Below, one piece after another: positions 14,283 to 22,865 of a stretch of 28,913 nucleotides of DNA. Source of the DNA: Clostridia bacterium (GTDB lineage Bacteria > Bacillota > Clostridia > Oscillospirales > Ruminococcaceae); assembly GCA_021152595.1 (NCBI GenBank), contig JAGKVC010000015.1:1-28913 (forward strand). The letters are read 5' to 3'. The notes under the pieces were generated by a model, which saw only the letters and a program-made list of their open reading frames with translations, searched no databases and was not told the origin of the DNA. The position numbers and the translations under genes are program-made. The stretch's first letter is position 1. Every line of letters starts with the position of its first letter.

Positions 14283-16175
14283 ATGAAAACACACAAGAAA
14301 ACCGCATTGCTGACCGCGGCTGTGCTCGCTGTCGGCGCCCTTACCATGCCCTGCGGAACTGCATCCGCGGCAGACGGTGAGGTCATCAAGGTCGAGTTCG
14401 AGAGCGGCACGCTCACGGACTGCGAAAACCGTGAACCGATCACATGGGAGCAGATCGACGAGGACGGCTTCGGCAATGTCTGCGATATGACAGGCTGGTC
14501 GGGTGACAGCTATGTCTATATCGACCGCAAGGACGCTGCTGTCACCGTGACCGTCAATATGGAGAAAGAGGGCTACTACGCGCTCGATCTCTGCTATATC
14601 CAGTGCTTCGGTAATCCGGAAAAGCCCGATAAAACACAGTATCTGCTGGTCAACGGCGAATCACAGGGCGAGATCCTGTTCCCGTTCAACTCCGGCAAGG
14701 GCTGGCAGATGCTTCCGGCAGGCTATGTCCACCTCAACAAGGGCGAGAACACCATCCAGATCAAGAGCTACTGGGGCTATACCTTCCTTGACTATCTGAC
14801 GATCTCCGATGCGCCTGCCTATCTGACCAGCTTTGATCCGGCTGCGGCGCCCTGCGATCCGGATGCGTCGCCGGAAGCGAGAAAGCTCTATGCCTATCTG
14901 CGGTCGGTCTACGGCAAGCAGATTCTCTCCGGACAGCAGGAATACTGCGGCTCACACAACTACAATAAAAATGCGCAGGAATCGCAGGGACTCCCGATCA
15001 ATTACCTCGTGGACAATGAGGCGGAATTTGAGTATATCGAAAAGACAACGGGCAAGCAGCCTGCCATCCGCGGCATCGACTTCCTGTTCTACAATACCAC
15101 ATCGCCCTATTTCGACGATGCACCGGAGCGTGTGGTCGCGTGGTTCAAGGAAAAGGGCGGCATTCCGACCGTGACCTATCACTGGAATGTCCCGACGAAA
15201 AAAGGCAGCAAGGATGTTGCGTTCTATGTCGAATCCGCGGCGAACGGCGGCAACTTCACGACATTCAGCGCGACGAATGCCGTCAAAGAGGGAACATGGG
15301 AGAATGAGGTCATCAATGCCGATATCGCGCTTCTCGCGGAGCAGCTCGGCAAGGCACGCGATGCCGGTGTCCCGATCCTGTTCCGTCCGCTGCATGAGGC
15401 GGAGGGCGCATGGTTCTGGTGGGGCGCGGAAGGTCCGGAAGCCTGCGTCAACCTTTACCACTATCTCTATGACAAGCTGACCAAGGAATATAATCTGCAC
15501 AATCTGCTCTGGATCTGGACAAGCTCGACCTCGGCACATGCCGCGGAATGGTATCCGGGCGATGAGTACGTCGATTTTCAGGGCATCGACAAGTACAACG
15601 CGATCAATAACAACGATCCGAATTACAGCGCAATCGCAGCTTCGTTCTATACGATGGTTGCGCAGACAAAAGGTCAGAAAATGGTCGTCATGAGCGAGAA
15701 CGATACGATTCCGTCGCTCGAAAATCTCCAGAAGGATAAGGCGGCATGGCTCTATTTCTGCCCGTGGTATCAGCGCTATCTCACCGAGCTGACCGGCGCG
15801 GATGAGCTGAAAAAGATCTATACAAGCGAATACTGTGTCACGCTCGACGAGCTGCCGGACTGGGATACCTATGATCCGAAGCTGCCCGAGGTCAAGCAGA
15901 CGACTTCGGTTTCTGAGACAACCGTAACCACAACCGCAGGCGGTGCGGAATCCGATCTGGTCGGCGATGTGAATTGCAGCGGCCGCGTCGATGTCTCCGA
16001 TGCGGTTCTGCTCGCAAGATTTGTTGCGGAGGATAAGACCGCCGCGATCAGCAATACAGGCAAGCGCAATGCCGAGTGCGACGGCAAGGAAGGCCTCGAC
16101 GGCGGCGATACGACGCGCATCCTCATGTATCTTGCAAAGCTCGTCAGCGAATCCGATTTCAACAACAGAAAGTAA
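14283..16175 (+). CDS. Secreted GH26 beta-mannanase with CBM35-like and type I dockerin domains
   Basis: The 630-aa precursor has a signal peptide (1-30, likely cut after TASAA). A CBM35-like beta-sandwich follows at about 33-178 (VEFESGTL, TFLDYLTIS), then a GH26 barrel at about 195-525: LSGQQEYCGSHNY, RPLHEAEGAWFWWG with Glu372 as expected acid/base, and MVVMSENDTIP with Glu472 as nucleophile. A Thr/Ser linker (about 538-556) leads to a dockerin with calcium-loop repeats at about 561-584 and 597-620 (RNAECDGKEG is degenerate at loop positions 1 and 5). The dockerin implies attachment to a cohesin scaffold. The enzyme most likely cuts mannan backbones; other GH26 activities are less likely. 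AAAGGGG precedes the ATG. Confidence 0.94.
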   Translation: MKTHKKTALLTAAVLAVGALTMPCGTASAADGEVIKVEFESGTLTDCENREPITWEQIDEDGFGNVCDMTGWSGDSYVYIDRKDAAVTVTVNMEKEGYYALDLCYIQCFGNPEKPDKTQYLLVNGESQGEILFPFNSGKGWQMLPAGYVHLNKGENTIQIKSYWGYTFLDYLTISDAPAYLTSFDPAAAPCDPDASPEARKLYAYLRSVYGKQILSGQQEYCGSHNYNKNAQESQGLPINYLVDNEAEFEYIEKTTGKQPAIRGIDFLFYNTTSPYFDDAPERVVAWFKEKGGIPTVTYHWNVPTKKGSKDVAFYVESAANGGNFTTFSATNAVKEGTWENEVINADIALLAEQLGKARDAGVPILFRPLHEAEGAWFWWGAEGPEACVNLYHYLYDKLTKEYNLHNLLWIWTSSTSAHAAEWYPGDEYVDFQGIDKYNAINNNDPNYSAIAASFYTMVAQTKGQKMVVMSENDTIPSLENLQKDKAAWLYFCPWYQRYLTELTGADELKKIYTSEYCVTLDELPDWDTYDPKLPEVKQTTSVSETTVTTTAGGAESDLVGDVNCSGRVDVSDAVLLARFVAEDKTAAISNTGKRNAECDGKEGLDGGDTTRILMYLAKLVSESDFNNRK

Positions 16176-16194
16176 TATTTCACAAAATTCCTGC

Positions 16195-16229
16195 AAAAAG
16201 CTGCCGCAATTTATACCGGCAGCTTTTTG
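16195..16229 (+). terminator. Terminator after the GH26 gene
   Basis: A 12-bp perfect stem (16195-16206 AAAAAGCTGCCG with 16217-16228 CGGCAGCTTTTT) ends in a T-run. It lies just before the rplU promoter and separates the two units. Confidence 0.9.
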
Positions 16230-16236
16230 TCAGCTC

Positions 16237-16265
16237 TTGACAAAATCGCGGAAATACTGTATAAT
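16237..16265 (+). promoter_or_regulatory. Consensus sigma-A promoter of the rplU operon
   Basis: A perfect TTGACA (16237-16242), a 17-base spacer and a perfect TATAAT (16260-16265). The CTCTTGACAAA block is the same as at the rpsF promoter (23894-23904). Confidence 0.95.
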
Positions 16266-16271
16266 GGTAGA

Positions 16272-16368
16272 GCCGCATGCTGGACGGTTCAAGACGCAGT
16301 ATGCCCGTTTACGGGTGATACACGCACCGTTCGCAGCGAGTTTATGGAAAAGGCAGGTGCCAGGAATA
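16272..16368 (+). promoter_or_regulatory. Ribosomal protein L21 leader
   Basis: The roughly 100-base leader of rplU carries GCACCGTTCGC and AAAAGGCAGGTGCCAGG, typical of the L21 leader of Firmicutes, plus hairpins such as CCCG-TTTAC-GGG. Such leaders bind L21 and repress their own operon. The frame open through this stretch is not likely to be coding because rplU has its own ATG at 16371. Confidence 0.72.
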
Positions 16369-16370
16369 CC

Positions 16371-16682
16371 ATGTATGCAGTCATTATGACAGGCGGCAAG
16401 CAGCTCAAGGTTGAGGAGGGCAACATCGTTCGTGTTGAGAAGCTCGCAGTTGAGGCTGGCGAAACCGTCACCTTCGATCAGGTCGCAGCAGTCGGCGATG
16501 AGAGCGGTCTGACGATCGGCGCTCCCACTGTTGAGGGCGCAACCGTTAAGGCTACCGTTCTTGCAAACGGCAAGGGCAAGAAGATCCGCGTCTTCACCTA
16601 CAAGCCGAAGTGCGGTCAGAAGCGCGCAAAGGGCCACAGACAGCCGTTTACGCAGGTCCGCATCGAATCTATCAGCAAATAA
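16371..16682 (+). CDS. rplU: 50S ribosomal protein L21
   Basis: The 103-aa protein has the family start MYAVIMTGGKQLKVEEG and the basic C-terminal VFTYKPKCGQKRAKGHRQPFTQVRIESI, which contacts 23S rRNA. Length is normal. The ATG at 16371 follows the L21 leader, with AGGA seven bases upstream. It opens the rplU-prp-rpmA-obg-mrnC-yebC run. Confidence 0.97.
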   Translation: MYAVIMTGGKQLKVEEGNIVRVEKLAVEAGETVTFDQVAAVGDESGLTIGAPTVEGATVKATVLANGKGKKIRVFTYKPKCGQKRAKGHRQPFTQVRIESISK

Positions 16683-16691
16683 GCACGGGAT

Positions 16692-17036
16692 ATGAAGCTC
16701 CACGCTTCGTTCACGCAGAAAGACGGAATGCTCATAAGCTGCACCGTCAGGGGACATGCAGATTATACGGAGGAGGACCGGAGCGGTCAGATCCTCTGTG
16801 CGGCGGTCTCCTCGGCCGTTCAGCTTACCTGTAATACGCTGACAGAGTGCTTCGGCGCCGCTGTCACGATCACGGAACAGCCTTCCGAATCTGCGCAGAA
16901 CACACTCGGTTTCCGGCTCGATGCGCCGGATCCTGTGCAATCGGAACTCCTGCACGGGCTGCTGATTCATTTGCAGGCTCTTTCAGAGGATTTTGAAGGT
17001 CTTTTGACCGTTCAGGTCAAAAAGCAGAAATCCTGA
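16692..17036 (+). CDS. prp: Ribosomal-processing cysteine protease Prp
   Basis: The 114-aa protein lies between rplU and rpmA, the standard place of prp (ysxB). Catalytic residues are visible as RGHADY (His22) and ILCAAVS (Cys36). Prp removes the N-terminal extension of L27, and the L27 encoded 68 bases downstream carries such an extension (MLRISMQFF before AHKKG), so substrate and protease are both present. It starts nine bases after rplU. Confidence 0.95.
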   Translation: MKLHASFTQKDGMLISCTVRGHADYTEEDRSGQILCAAVSSAVQLTCNTLTECFGAAVTITEQPSESAQNTLGFRLDAPDPVQSELLHGLLIHLQALSEDFEGLLTVQVKKQKS

Positions 17037-17103
17037 GAGCAGAAGTCCACCGGAAAAGGACTTTCAGGCAGCCGCCACTTTTGAATACGGAGGTGCAATC
17101 AAA

Positions 17104-17391
17104 ATGTTGCGTATTAGCATGCAGTTCTTCGCTCATAAGAAGGGCGTTGGCTCTACCAAGAACGGCCGTGATTCCGAAGCAAAGCGCCTTGGCGTCAAGC
17201 GCGGTGACGGTCAGTACGTTCTGGCGGGCAATATCCTTGTTCGTCAGCGCGGCACTCACATCCACCCGGGCAACAATGTCGGCATCGGTTCGGATGATAC
17301 ACTGTTCGCAAAGATCGACGGTCAGGTTCGCTTCGAGCGTCTCGGCCGCGACCGCAAGCGCGTCAGTGTCTATGCTGCTGAGCAGCAGTAA
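17104..17391 (+). CDS. rpmA: 50S ribosomal protein L27 with a cleavable N-terminal extension
   Basis: The 95-aa protein has the L27 core AHKKGVGSTKNGRDSEAKRLGVKRGDGQ and HPGNNVGIGSDDTLFA. The first nine residues MLRISMQFF are the Firmicutes extension that Prp removes before A10, which places the mature N-terminus near the peptidyl-transferase centre. GGAGGTG precedes the ATG. Confidence 0.97.
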   Translation: MLRISMQFFAHKKGVGSTKNGRDSEAKRLGVKRGDGQYVLAGNILVRQRGTHIHPGNNVGIGSDDTLFAKIDGQVRFERLGRDRKRVSVYAAEQQ

Positions 17392-17496
17392 GAATGCATG
17401 ATGTCCCTGTGCCGGGATCGCCGGTGCAGGGCATCTGATGTACCGCATGGTCCCCTTGTGTTTATCGCAGGGGGATTTCTTATGAGGTGATTTCAA

Positions 17497-18771
17497 ATGT
17501 CTATGTTCGTCGATCAGGCGAGAATCCATATCGAAGCAGGCAGAGGCGGCGACGGCGCTGTCAGCTTCCACCGCGAGAAATATGTCGCGGCAGGCGGCCC
17601 CGACGGCGGAGACGGCGGCAAGGGCGGCGATATCGTTTTTGTGGCGGATGACCACGATTCCTCCCTGATTTCATTCCGTTATAAGCGGAAATATGTTGCG
17701 GAAAACGGTCAGAACGGCGCGGCGAAACGCTGCACCGGCAAAAGCGCGCCCGATCTTGTCATTAAGGTGCCGCGCGGTACTGTGATCCGTGAGGCACAAA
17801 GCGGCAGAGTCATGGCGGATATTTCCGGCGATGAACCGGTAATCCTCGCAAAGGGCGGCAGAGGCGGCAAGGGCAATCAGCACTTCGCAACCTCCACAAG
17901 ACAGGTTCCGCGCTTTGCAAAGCCCGGCTATGACGGCGAAAAATTTGATGTGATCTTAGAGCTCAAGCTGCTCGCGGATGTCGGACTTGTCGGATTCCCG
18001 AATGTCGGCAAATCCACGCTGATTTCAGTCGTATCTGCTGCAAAACCGAAAATTGCAAACTATCATTTCACAACGCTGGAGCCGGTGCTCGGCGTGGTGA
18101 AATTTGACGATGAACGATCCTTTGTCATGGCGGATATCCCCGGACTGATCGAGGGTGCTGCGGAGGGCGCAGGGCTTGGACATGACTTTCTGCGTCATGT
18201 GGAGCGCTGCCGCCTGATCGTGCATGTGCTGGATGTCTCCGGCAGTGAGGATCGTGATCCGATCGAGGATTTCGAGAAGATCAATAAGGAGCTGCACGAT
18301 TTTTCTGAGGACCTGAGCAAGTGTCCGCAGATCGTTGCGGCGAATAAGGCGGATCTTGCCTCCGAGGAGCAGATCGAGCGGCTGCATGCCTATATCGCAG
18401 AGAAGGAACTGCCCTTCTATGTGATCTCTGCCGCCGCTGCGCAGGGTACAAAGCCGCTGCTCGACGAGATCGCAAGAACGCTCGAGACACTGCCGCCGGT
18501 CAAGCGCTTTGAACCGGAGGCTGCACCGGAGCCTGCTCCCGAAGAGAGCAAGCGGTTTACCGTCGAGATCGACAGCGACGGCGTTTATCAGGTCGATGCG
18601 CCGTTCATGGAGCCGATCATGCGCACAATCAATCCGGATGACTGGTCGTCGCTGCAATATTTTGAGCGCGTTCTGCGCAGCAGCGGCATCATTGATAAGC
18701 TGGAGGAGATGGGTGCGAAGGAGGGCGTGACCGTTTCGATCAACGGTTTCGAGTTTGATTATGTCGATTGA
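17497..18771 (+). CDS. obg: GTPase Obg (CgtA)
   Basis: The 424-aa protein has the Gly-rich Obg fold (1-158, MFVDQARIHIEAGRGGDGAVSFHREK), the GTPase domain with G1 GFPNVGKST (about 165-173), DIPGLIEGA and NKAD, and the C-terminal OCT domain (about 345-424, PDDWSSLQYFERVL). Obg is an essential 50S assembly factor that also senses GTP and ppGpp. GAGGTGA precedes the ATG. The 105 bases before it hold a CCCTG/CAGGG hairpin and a TCCCC/GGGGA hairpin, perhaps an attenuator, but no strong T-tail. Confidence 0.96.
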   Translation: MSMFVDQARIHIEAGRGGDGAVSFHREKYVAAGGPDGGDGGKGGDIVFVADDHDSSLISFRYKRKYVAENGQNGAAKRCTGKSAPDLVIKVPRGTVIREAQSGRVMADISGDEPVILAKGGRGGKGNQHFATSTRQVPRFAKPGYDGEKFDVILELKLLADVGLVGFPNVGKSTLISVVSAAKPKIANYHFTTLEPVLGVVKFDDERSFVMADIPGLIEGAAEGAGLGHDFLRHVERCRLIVHVLDVSGSEDRDPIEDFEKINKELHDFSEDLSKCPQIVAANKADLASEEQIERLHAYIAEKELPFYVISAAAAQGTKPLLDEIARTLETLPPVKRFEPEAAPEPAPEESKRFTVEIDSDGVYQVDAPFMEPIMRTINPDDWSSLQYFERVLRSSGIIDKLEEMGAKEGVTVSINGFEFDYVD

Positions 18772-19198
18772 TATGCTCGCAGCCCAGACACCGCTGACGC
18801 CCGATGAGGCGAAGCAGTACAGTCCGCTGACGCTCGCATTCCTCGGGGACAGTGTTTACGAGGTCATGGTGCGCGAGACGCTGCTGCGTGAGGCAAACCG
18901 TCCGGCGCGTGAGCTGCATGCACAGGCGGTCGCACATGTCCGTGCGGCGTATCAGGCGGATGCAGCAGGCAGAATCGCGGACATGCTCACGGAGGAGGAA
19001 GCGGATATTCTCCGCCGCGGCAGAAATGCAAGCGGCATCAGCGTCCCGAAGCATTCGACGCCGGCAGATTACCGGAAGGCAACAGGCTTTGAATGCCTGT
19101 TCGGATATTTGTATCTTTGCGGCGAAACGTCCAGACTGCGTGAGCTTTTCGCCGTGATCTGGCAGGAACATACGCAGGAGCATGATTTTTCAGAATAG
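18761..19198 (+). CDS. mrnC: Mini-ribonuclease III (MrnC)
   Basis: The 145-aa protein is the catalytic RNase III domain alone, without a dsRNA-binding domain. SPLTLAFLGDSVYEVMVRE holds the conserved acidic residues, and LTEEEADILRRGRNA and ATGFECLFGYLYL follow. MrnC matures 23S rRNA ends in Firmicutes. It overlaps the end of obg by 11 bases. I chose ATG 18761 (MSIDMLAAQ); the TTG at 18755 and the ATG at 18773 are alternatives. Confidence 0.92.
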   Translation: MSIDMLAAQTPLTPDEAKQYSPLTLAFLGDSVYEVMVRETLLREANRPARELHAQAVAHVRAAYQADAAGRIADMLTEEEADILRRGRNASGISVPKHSTPADYRKATGFECLFGYLYLCGETSRLRELFAVIWQEHTQEHDFSE

Positions 19199-19210
19199 GA
19201 GGCGTTTTTC

Positions 19211-19948
19211 ATGTCCGGACATTCCAAGTGGAATAATATCAAGCGGAAAAAGGAAGCAACCGACGCTGTCAAGGCGAAGATCTTTACAAAGATCGGCAGA
19301 GAGATGATGGTCGTTATCAAAGAGGGCGGCCCGGATCCGAATAATAACAGCAAGCTGCGCGATCTGATCGCAAAGGCGAAGGCGAACAATGTCCCGAATG
19401 ACAATATCGACCGCCTGATCAAAAAGGCAGCCGGCGACAGCGACAAGAACAACTACGAATCCCTGACCTACGAGGGCTACGGTCCGAACGGCGTCGCGGT
19501 CATCGTCGAGTGCCTGACCGATAACAAGAACCGTACCGCAGGCAATATCCGCCACTATTTTGATAAGTTCGGCGGCAACCTCGGCACGACCGGATGCGTT
19601 TCGTATCTGTTCTCGACCAAGGGCATCGTCGTGATCGAGCATGAGGGCGAGCTGGATGAGGACACCGTCATGGAGGATGTCATGGAGCTTGGCGGCGATG
19701 ATATGACCTATTCCGAGGAGAGCATCGAGATCGTCTGCGATCCGACTGCTGTCGGCGCACTGCGCGAAGGTCTGACCGCAAAGGGCTATCTTGTCGCTTC
19801 TGCTGAGGCGGAGGAGGTTCCGAGCACCTATGTCACCCTGACTGAGGAGGAGTCGCTCCGCAAGATGGGACTGCTGCTCGAGCATCTCGAGGACGATGAT
19901 GATGTCCAGAACGTCTGGCATAACTGGGATATGCCGGAGGAGGACTGA
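19211..19948 (+). CDS. yebC: YebC/PmpR family protein
   Basis: The 245-aa protein begins MSGHSKWNNIKRKKEATDAVK and has GPNGVAVIVECLTDNKNRTAGNIRHYFDKFGGNLG, both hallmarks of YebC. Long annotated as a transcription regulator, the family also has members that help ribosomes past polyproline stretches; which role holds here cannot be told. AGGAGG lies eight bases before the ATG. It ends the operon before a strong terminator. Confidence 0.96.
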   Translation: MSGHSKWNNIKRKKEATDAVKAKIFTKIGREMMVVIKEGGPDPNNNSKLRDLIAKAKANNVPNDNIDRLIKKAAGDSDKNNYESLTYEGYGPNGVAVIVECLTDNKNRTAGNIRHYFDKFGGNLGTTGCVSYLFSTKGIVVIEHEGELDEDTVMEDVMELGGDDMTYSEESIEIVCDPTAVGALREGLTAKGYLVASAEAEEVPSTYVTLTEEESLRKMGLLLEHLEDDDDVQNVWHNWDMPEED

Positions 19949-19983
19949 GTTCTCTCCGGATTCCCCGAAACCTGAATTATGAT

Positions 19984-20030
19984 GAGCCGCTGAATGATGC
20001 GTGAGTGTGTCATTCAGCGGCTCTTTTTTT
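19984..20030 (+). terminator. Strong terminator of the rplU-yebC operon
   Basis: A 14-bp perfect stem (19984-19997 GAGCCGCTGAATGA with 20010-20023 TCATTCAGCGGCTC) ends in seven T residues (20024-20030). Confidence 0.95.
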
Positions 20031-20131
20031 ATCGGAGCGCGCGGCAGGCTGTTCGGTTTGCGAAATCATTGTCACATCGCCCAAATTCGCACAGCCTGAT
20101 TTGTGCAGGATGCGAAAATCCGTGTGATAGC

Positions 20132-20160
20132 TTGCCTTTCATCTGAGATTATGTTAAAAT
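20132..20160 (+). promoter_or_regulatory. Probable promoter of the EamA-NhaC pair
   Basis: TTGCCT (20132-20137), a 17-base spacer and TAAAAT (20155-20160) lie 58 bases before the EamA ATG. Two mismatches to consensus make it a weaker promoter than those of the ribosomal operons. Confidence 0.6.
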
Positions 20161-20217
20161 AAGATTATCGAATTCTGTCGGATCGGGCTGATCCGGCAGC
20201 AAACAGGAGCTGTATCT

Positions 20218-21138
20218 ATGTTCAAACGTCTGCGCGGCAGCCTGCTCTTGCTGACAGCCGCAATCATCTGGGGTACCGCATTCGTCGCGCAGAGCGAGGG
20301 CATGCAGTATGTCGAGCCCTTCACCTATAATGCGATCCGCACGCTGATCGGCGGTGTCGTCCTGATTCCGGTGATCCTCGGATTCCGGCTCGGGCGCAGA
20401 AACAGCAAGGCAAAGCCGCCAGCATTCAGCCGCAGGGCAACCGTTCTCGGCGGAATCTGCTGCGGCGCGGTGCTGTTCATCGCTAGCTCTTTGCAGCAAT
20501 GCGGCATCGTCCTGACAACCGCAGGAAAGGCGGGATTCGTCACAGCGCTGTATGTCGTGATTGTGCCGCTGATCTCCGTCTTTCTGCACCGCAGACCGCC
20601 CAAAGCGATCTGGTTCTGCGTGGCGGCGGCGGTTGCAGGCTTCTGGCTGCTCTGCGTCCGCGGCGGATTCACCGTCAACCGCGGAGATTTGCTGATGCTC
20701 GGCTGTGCGCTGTTCTTTGCGGTGCATATCCTGACCGTCGATCACTTCTGCGAGCAGCAGGCGGACGGCACGGCGATGTCATGCATCCAGTTTTTTACGG
20801 CAGGAATCCTGATGACAGCGGTCATGCTGATCTTTGAGCATCCGGATCTGCAAAGCATCCTTGCGGCAAAGGGCACGATCCTCTATGCAGGCATCATGTC
20901 GAGCGGCGTGGCGTATACATTCCAGATCCTCGGACAGCGCGAAACGCCCCCGACGCTCGCAACGCTGCTGATGAGCCTCGAATCGGTCTTTGCGGCGCTC
21001 TCGGGCTGGCTGATCCTGCATGAGCATCTCAGCGGCGCGGAATTCGCCGGATGCGCACTCGTTTTCGCTGCGGTGATCGCGGCACAGCTCCTGACAGCAC
21101 GTTCTGCAAATCCAAAAGACAGGAAGGAATCATCATGA
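20218..21138 (+). CDS. EamA/DMT superfamily permease
   Basis: The 306-aa protein has about ten membrane helices in two EamA repeats. Typical motifs are LLLLTAAIIWGTAFVAQ at the start, NAIRTLIGGVVLIPV (about 39-53), TALYVVIVPLIS, and in the second half GIMSSGVAYTFQILGQRETPPTLATLLMSLESVFAALSGW. Such permeases export or import amino acids, nucleosides or other metabolites; the substrate cannot be read from sequence. AGGAG precedes the ATG. The stop overlaps the next start (ATGA at 21135-21138), so the two products are translationally coupled. Confidence 0.92.
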   Translation: MFKRLRGSLLLLTAAIIWGTAFVAQSEGMQYVEPFTYNAIRTLIGGVVLIPVILGFRLGRRNSKAKPPAFSRRATVLGGICCGAVLFIASSLQQCGIVLTTAGKAGFVTALYVVIVPLISVFLHRRPPKAIWFCVAAAVAGFWLLCVRGGFTVNRGDLLMLGCALFFAVHILTVDHFCEQQADGTAMSCIQFFTAGILMTAVMLIFEHPDLQSILAAKGTILYAGIMSSGVAYTFQILGQRETPPTLATLLMSLESVFAALSGWLILHEHLSGAEFAGCALVFAAVIAAQLLTARSANPKDRKESS

Positions 21139-22778
21139 AGAAAAACAAGTATCTCAGTAAAATCATCTTCGCGCTGATCGTTGTCGTCTTTGTCATATGC
21201 TGTATGATTCAGGCACCGCTCAGCGGCGCGATCGGCTCGCTCTGGTCGCTGCTGCCCCCGATCGTTGCGATCGGTCTGGCACTCATCACGAAAGAGGTCT
21301 ATTCCTCGCTGTTCATCGGCATTCTGACGGGCGGCGTGATCTATTCTGCGGCAACGGGCGGCGGCTTCACAGGCATGTTTACGGCGGTCGTACAGGACGG
21401 CATTATCGCAAATATTGCGGATTCCTATAATGTCGGCATTCTGGTATTCCTCGTTGTGCTCGGCATCATTGTCGTGCTGATGAACAAGGCAGGCGGCAGC
21501 CGCGCTTACGGCGAATGGGCATCTGCACATATCAAAACACGCGCAGGTGCATGTCTTTCGACATTTCTGCTCGGCGTGCTGATCTTCGTGGACGATTATT
21601 TCAACTGCCTGACAGTCGGCTCGGTTATGCGCCCTGTCACGGACAAGCATCAGGTCTCGCGCTCAAAGCTCGCATACCTGATTGACGCGACCGCAGCGCC
21701 GGTCTGTATCATCGCACCGATCTCCTCATGGGCGGCAGCGGTCGCAGGTACGGTGGACGGCGTCAACGGCATTTCGCTGTTCATCCGCACGATTCCCTAT
21801 AATCTCTATGCGCTCCTGACGCTGCTCATGGTTATTTTCATTGCGCTCAGCGATGTCGATTACGGTCCGATGAAAACGCATGAGGACAATGCGAAAAAGG
21901 GTGACCTGTTCACGACGCGCAGCAAGGTCTATCCGGAGGATGCAAAGCCCACGCATACGCGCGGCAAGGTCATTGACCTGATTCTGCCGGTTGCGCTGCT
22001 GATCGTGCTTTGTGTTGTCGGTATGATCTATACCGGCGGATTCTTTGACGGTGTCGATCTGCTGGATGCATTTGCGGACTGTGACGCATCCTTCGGTCTG
22101 GCGATCGGTTCGCTCGGTGCGCTGATTCTCATTATCCTGTATTTCCTCTGCCGTCGCGTCCTGAGCTTTACCGAGTGCATGGATTCGATCGCGGACGGCT
22201 TCAAGCAGATGGTTCCGGCGATCCTGATCCTGACCTTTGCATGGACGCTCAAGACCATGACCGGACTGCTCGCCGCAGGTGAATTCGTCTCCGGTGTTGT
22301 GGAGGGCGCACGCAGCGTGCAGATCCTTCTGCCGATGATTCTGTTTATCGTCGCGGTCGGCTTGGCATTTGCGACGGGTACTTCGTGGGGCACATTCGGC
22401 ATTCTGATCCCGATTGTCACGGGTGTATTTTCAACGCAGCTTGCCTCGACTGCGGAGACAGGCGTCATTCCGCCGATGGTCATTATCTGCATTTCGGCAT
22501 GTCTTGCAGGTGCGGTCTGCGGTGACCACTGCTCCCCGATCTCCGATACGACGATCATGGCATCGACCGGCGCGCAGTGTGACCATGTCAACCATGTCTC
22601 GACACAGCTTCCGTATGCATTCACGGTTGCTGGCGTCTGTGCCGTGGGATATCTGCTGGCAGGATTCGTTCAGAATGTGTTTGTCGTGCTTGGCGTCAGC
22701 CTGCTGCTGATGTTCGGCGTGCTCTGGTGTATCCGCATGCTGAACCGGAAAAAAAAGGAATCTCCGATGGATCAGTAA
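21135..22778 (+). CDS. NhaC family Na+/H+ antiporter-like transporter
   Basis: The 547-aa protein has about 12 membrane helices. The segments LLGVLIFVDDYFNCLTVGSVMRPV (about 150-173) and ACLAGAVCGDHCSPISDTTIMASTGAQCDHVNHVSTQLPYA (about 455-495) are clear NhaC-family signatures. NhaC proteins exchange Na+ for H+, and relatives exchange amino acids or organic acids, so the exact substrate is open. I chose ATG 21135 (MKKNKYLSK) because AAGGAA lies before it and it overlaps the stop of the upstream permease; the open frame back to 21051 lies inside that gene. Confidence 0.92.
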   Translation: MKKNKYLSKIIFALIVVVFVICCMIQAPLSGAIGSLWSLLPPIVAIGLALITKEVYSSLFIGILTGGVIYSAATGGGFTGMFTAVVQDGIIANIADSYNVGILVFLVVLGIIVVLMNKAGGSRAYGEWASAHIKTRAGACLSTFLLGVLIFVDDYFNCLTVGSVMRPVTDKHQVSRSKLAYLIDATAAPVCIIAPISSWAAAVAGTVDGVNGISLFIRTIPYNLYALLTLLMVIFIALSDVDYGPMKTHEDNAKKGDLFTTRSKVYPEDAKPTHTRGKVIDLILPVALLIVLCVVGMIYTGGFFDGVDLLDAFADCDASFGLAIGSLGALILIILYFLCRRVLSFTECMDSIADGFKQMVPAILILTFAWTLKTMTGLLAAGEFVSGVVEGARSVQILLPMILFIVAVGLAFATGTSWGTFGILIPIVTGVFSTQLASTAETGVIPPMVIICISACLAGAVCGDHCSPISDTTIMASTGAQCDHVNHVSTQLPYAFTVAGVCAVGYLLAGFVQNVFVVLGVSLLLMFGVLWCIRMLNRKKKESPMDQ

Positions 22779-22779
22779 T

Positions 22780-22844
22780 GGGGCGCTGCCCCAAGCCCCG
22801 CCAAAGGGATACTATCCCTTTGGAATCCCGTTTTATGTTGGGAT
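22780..22844 (+). repeat. Triple-hairpin intergenic repeat-like element
   Basis: Three hairpins follow each other: GGGGC-GCT-GCCCC (22780-22792), CCAAAGGGA-TACTA-TCCCTTTGG (22801-22823), and ATCCC with GGGAT (22825-22829, 22840-22844). From general familiarity similar GGGGCGCTGCCCC...CCAAAGGG blocks recur in gut Clostridia genomes, but no second copy is in this window. It follows the NhaC stop directly and ends just before the ribosome binding site of the small gene at 22866. Confidence 0.6.
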
Positions 22845-22865
22845 AATACAGAAAGGAGAATAGCA

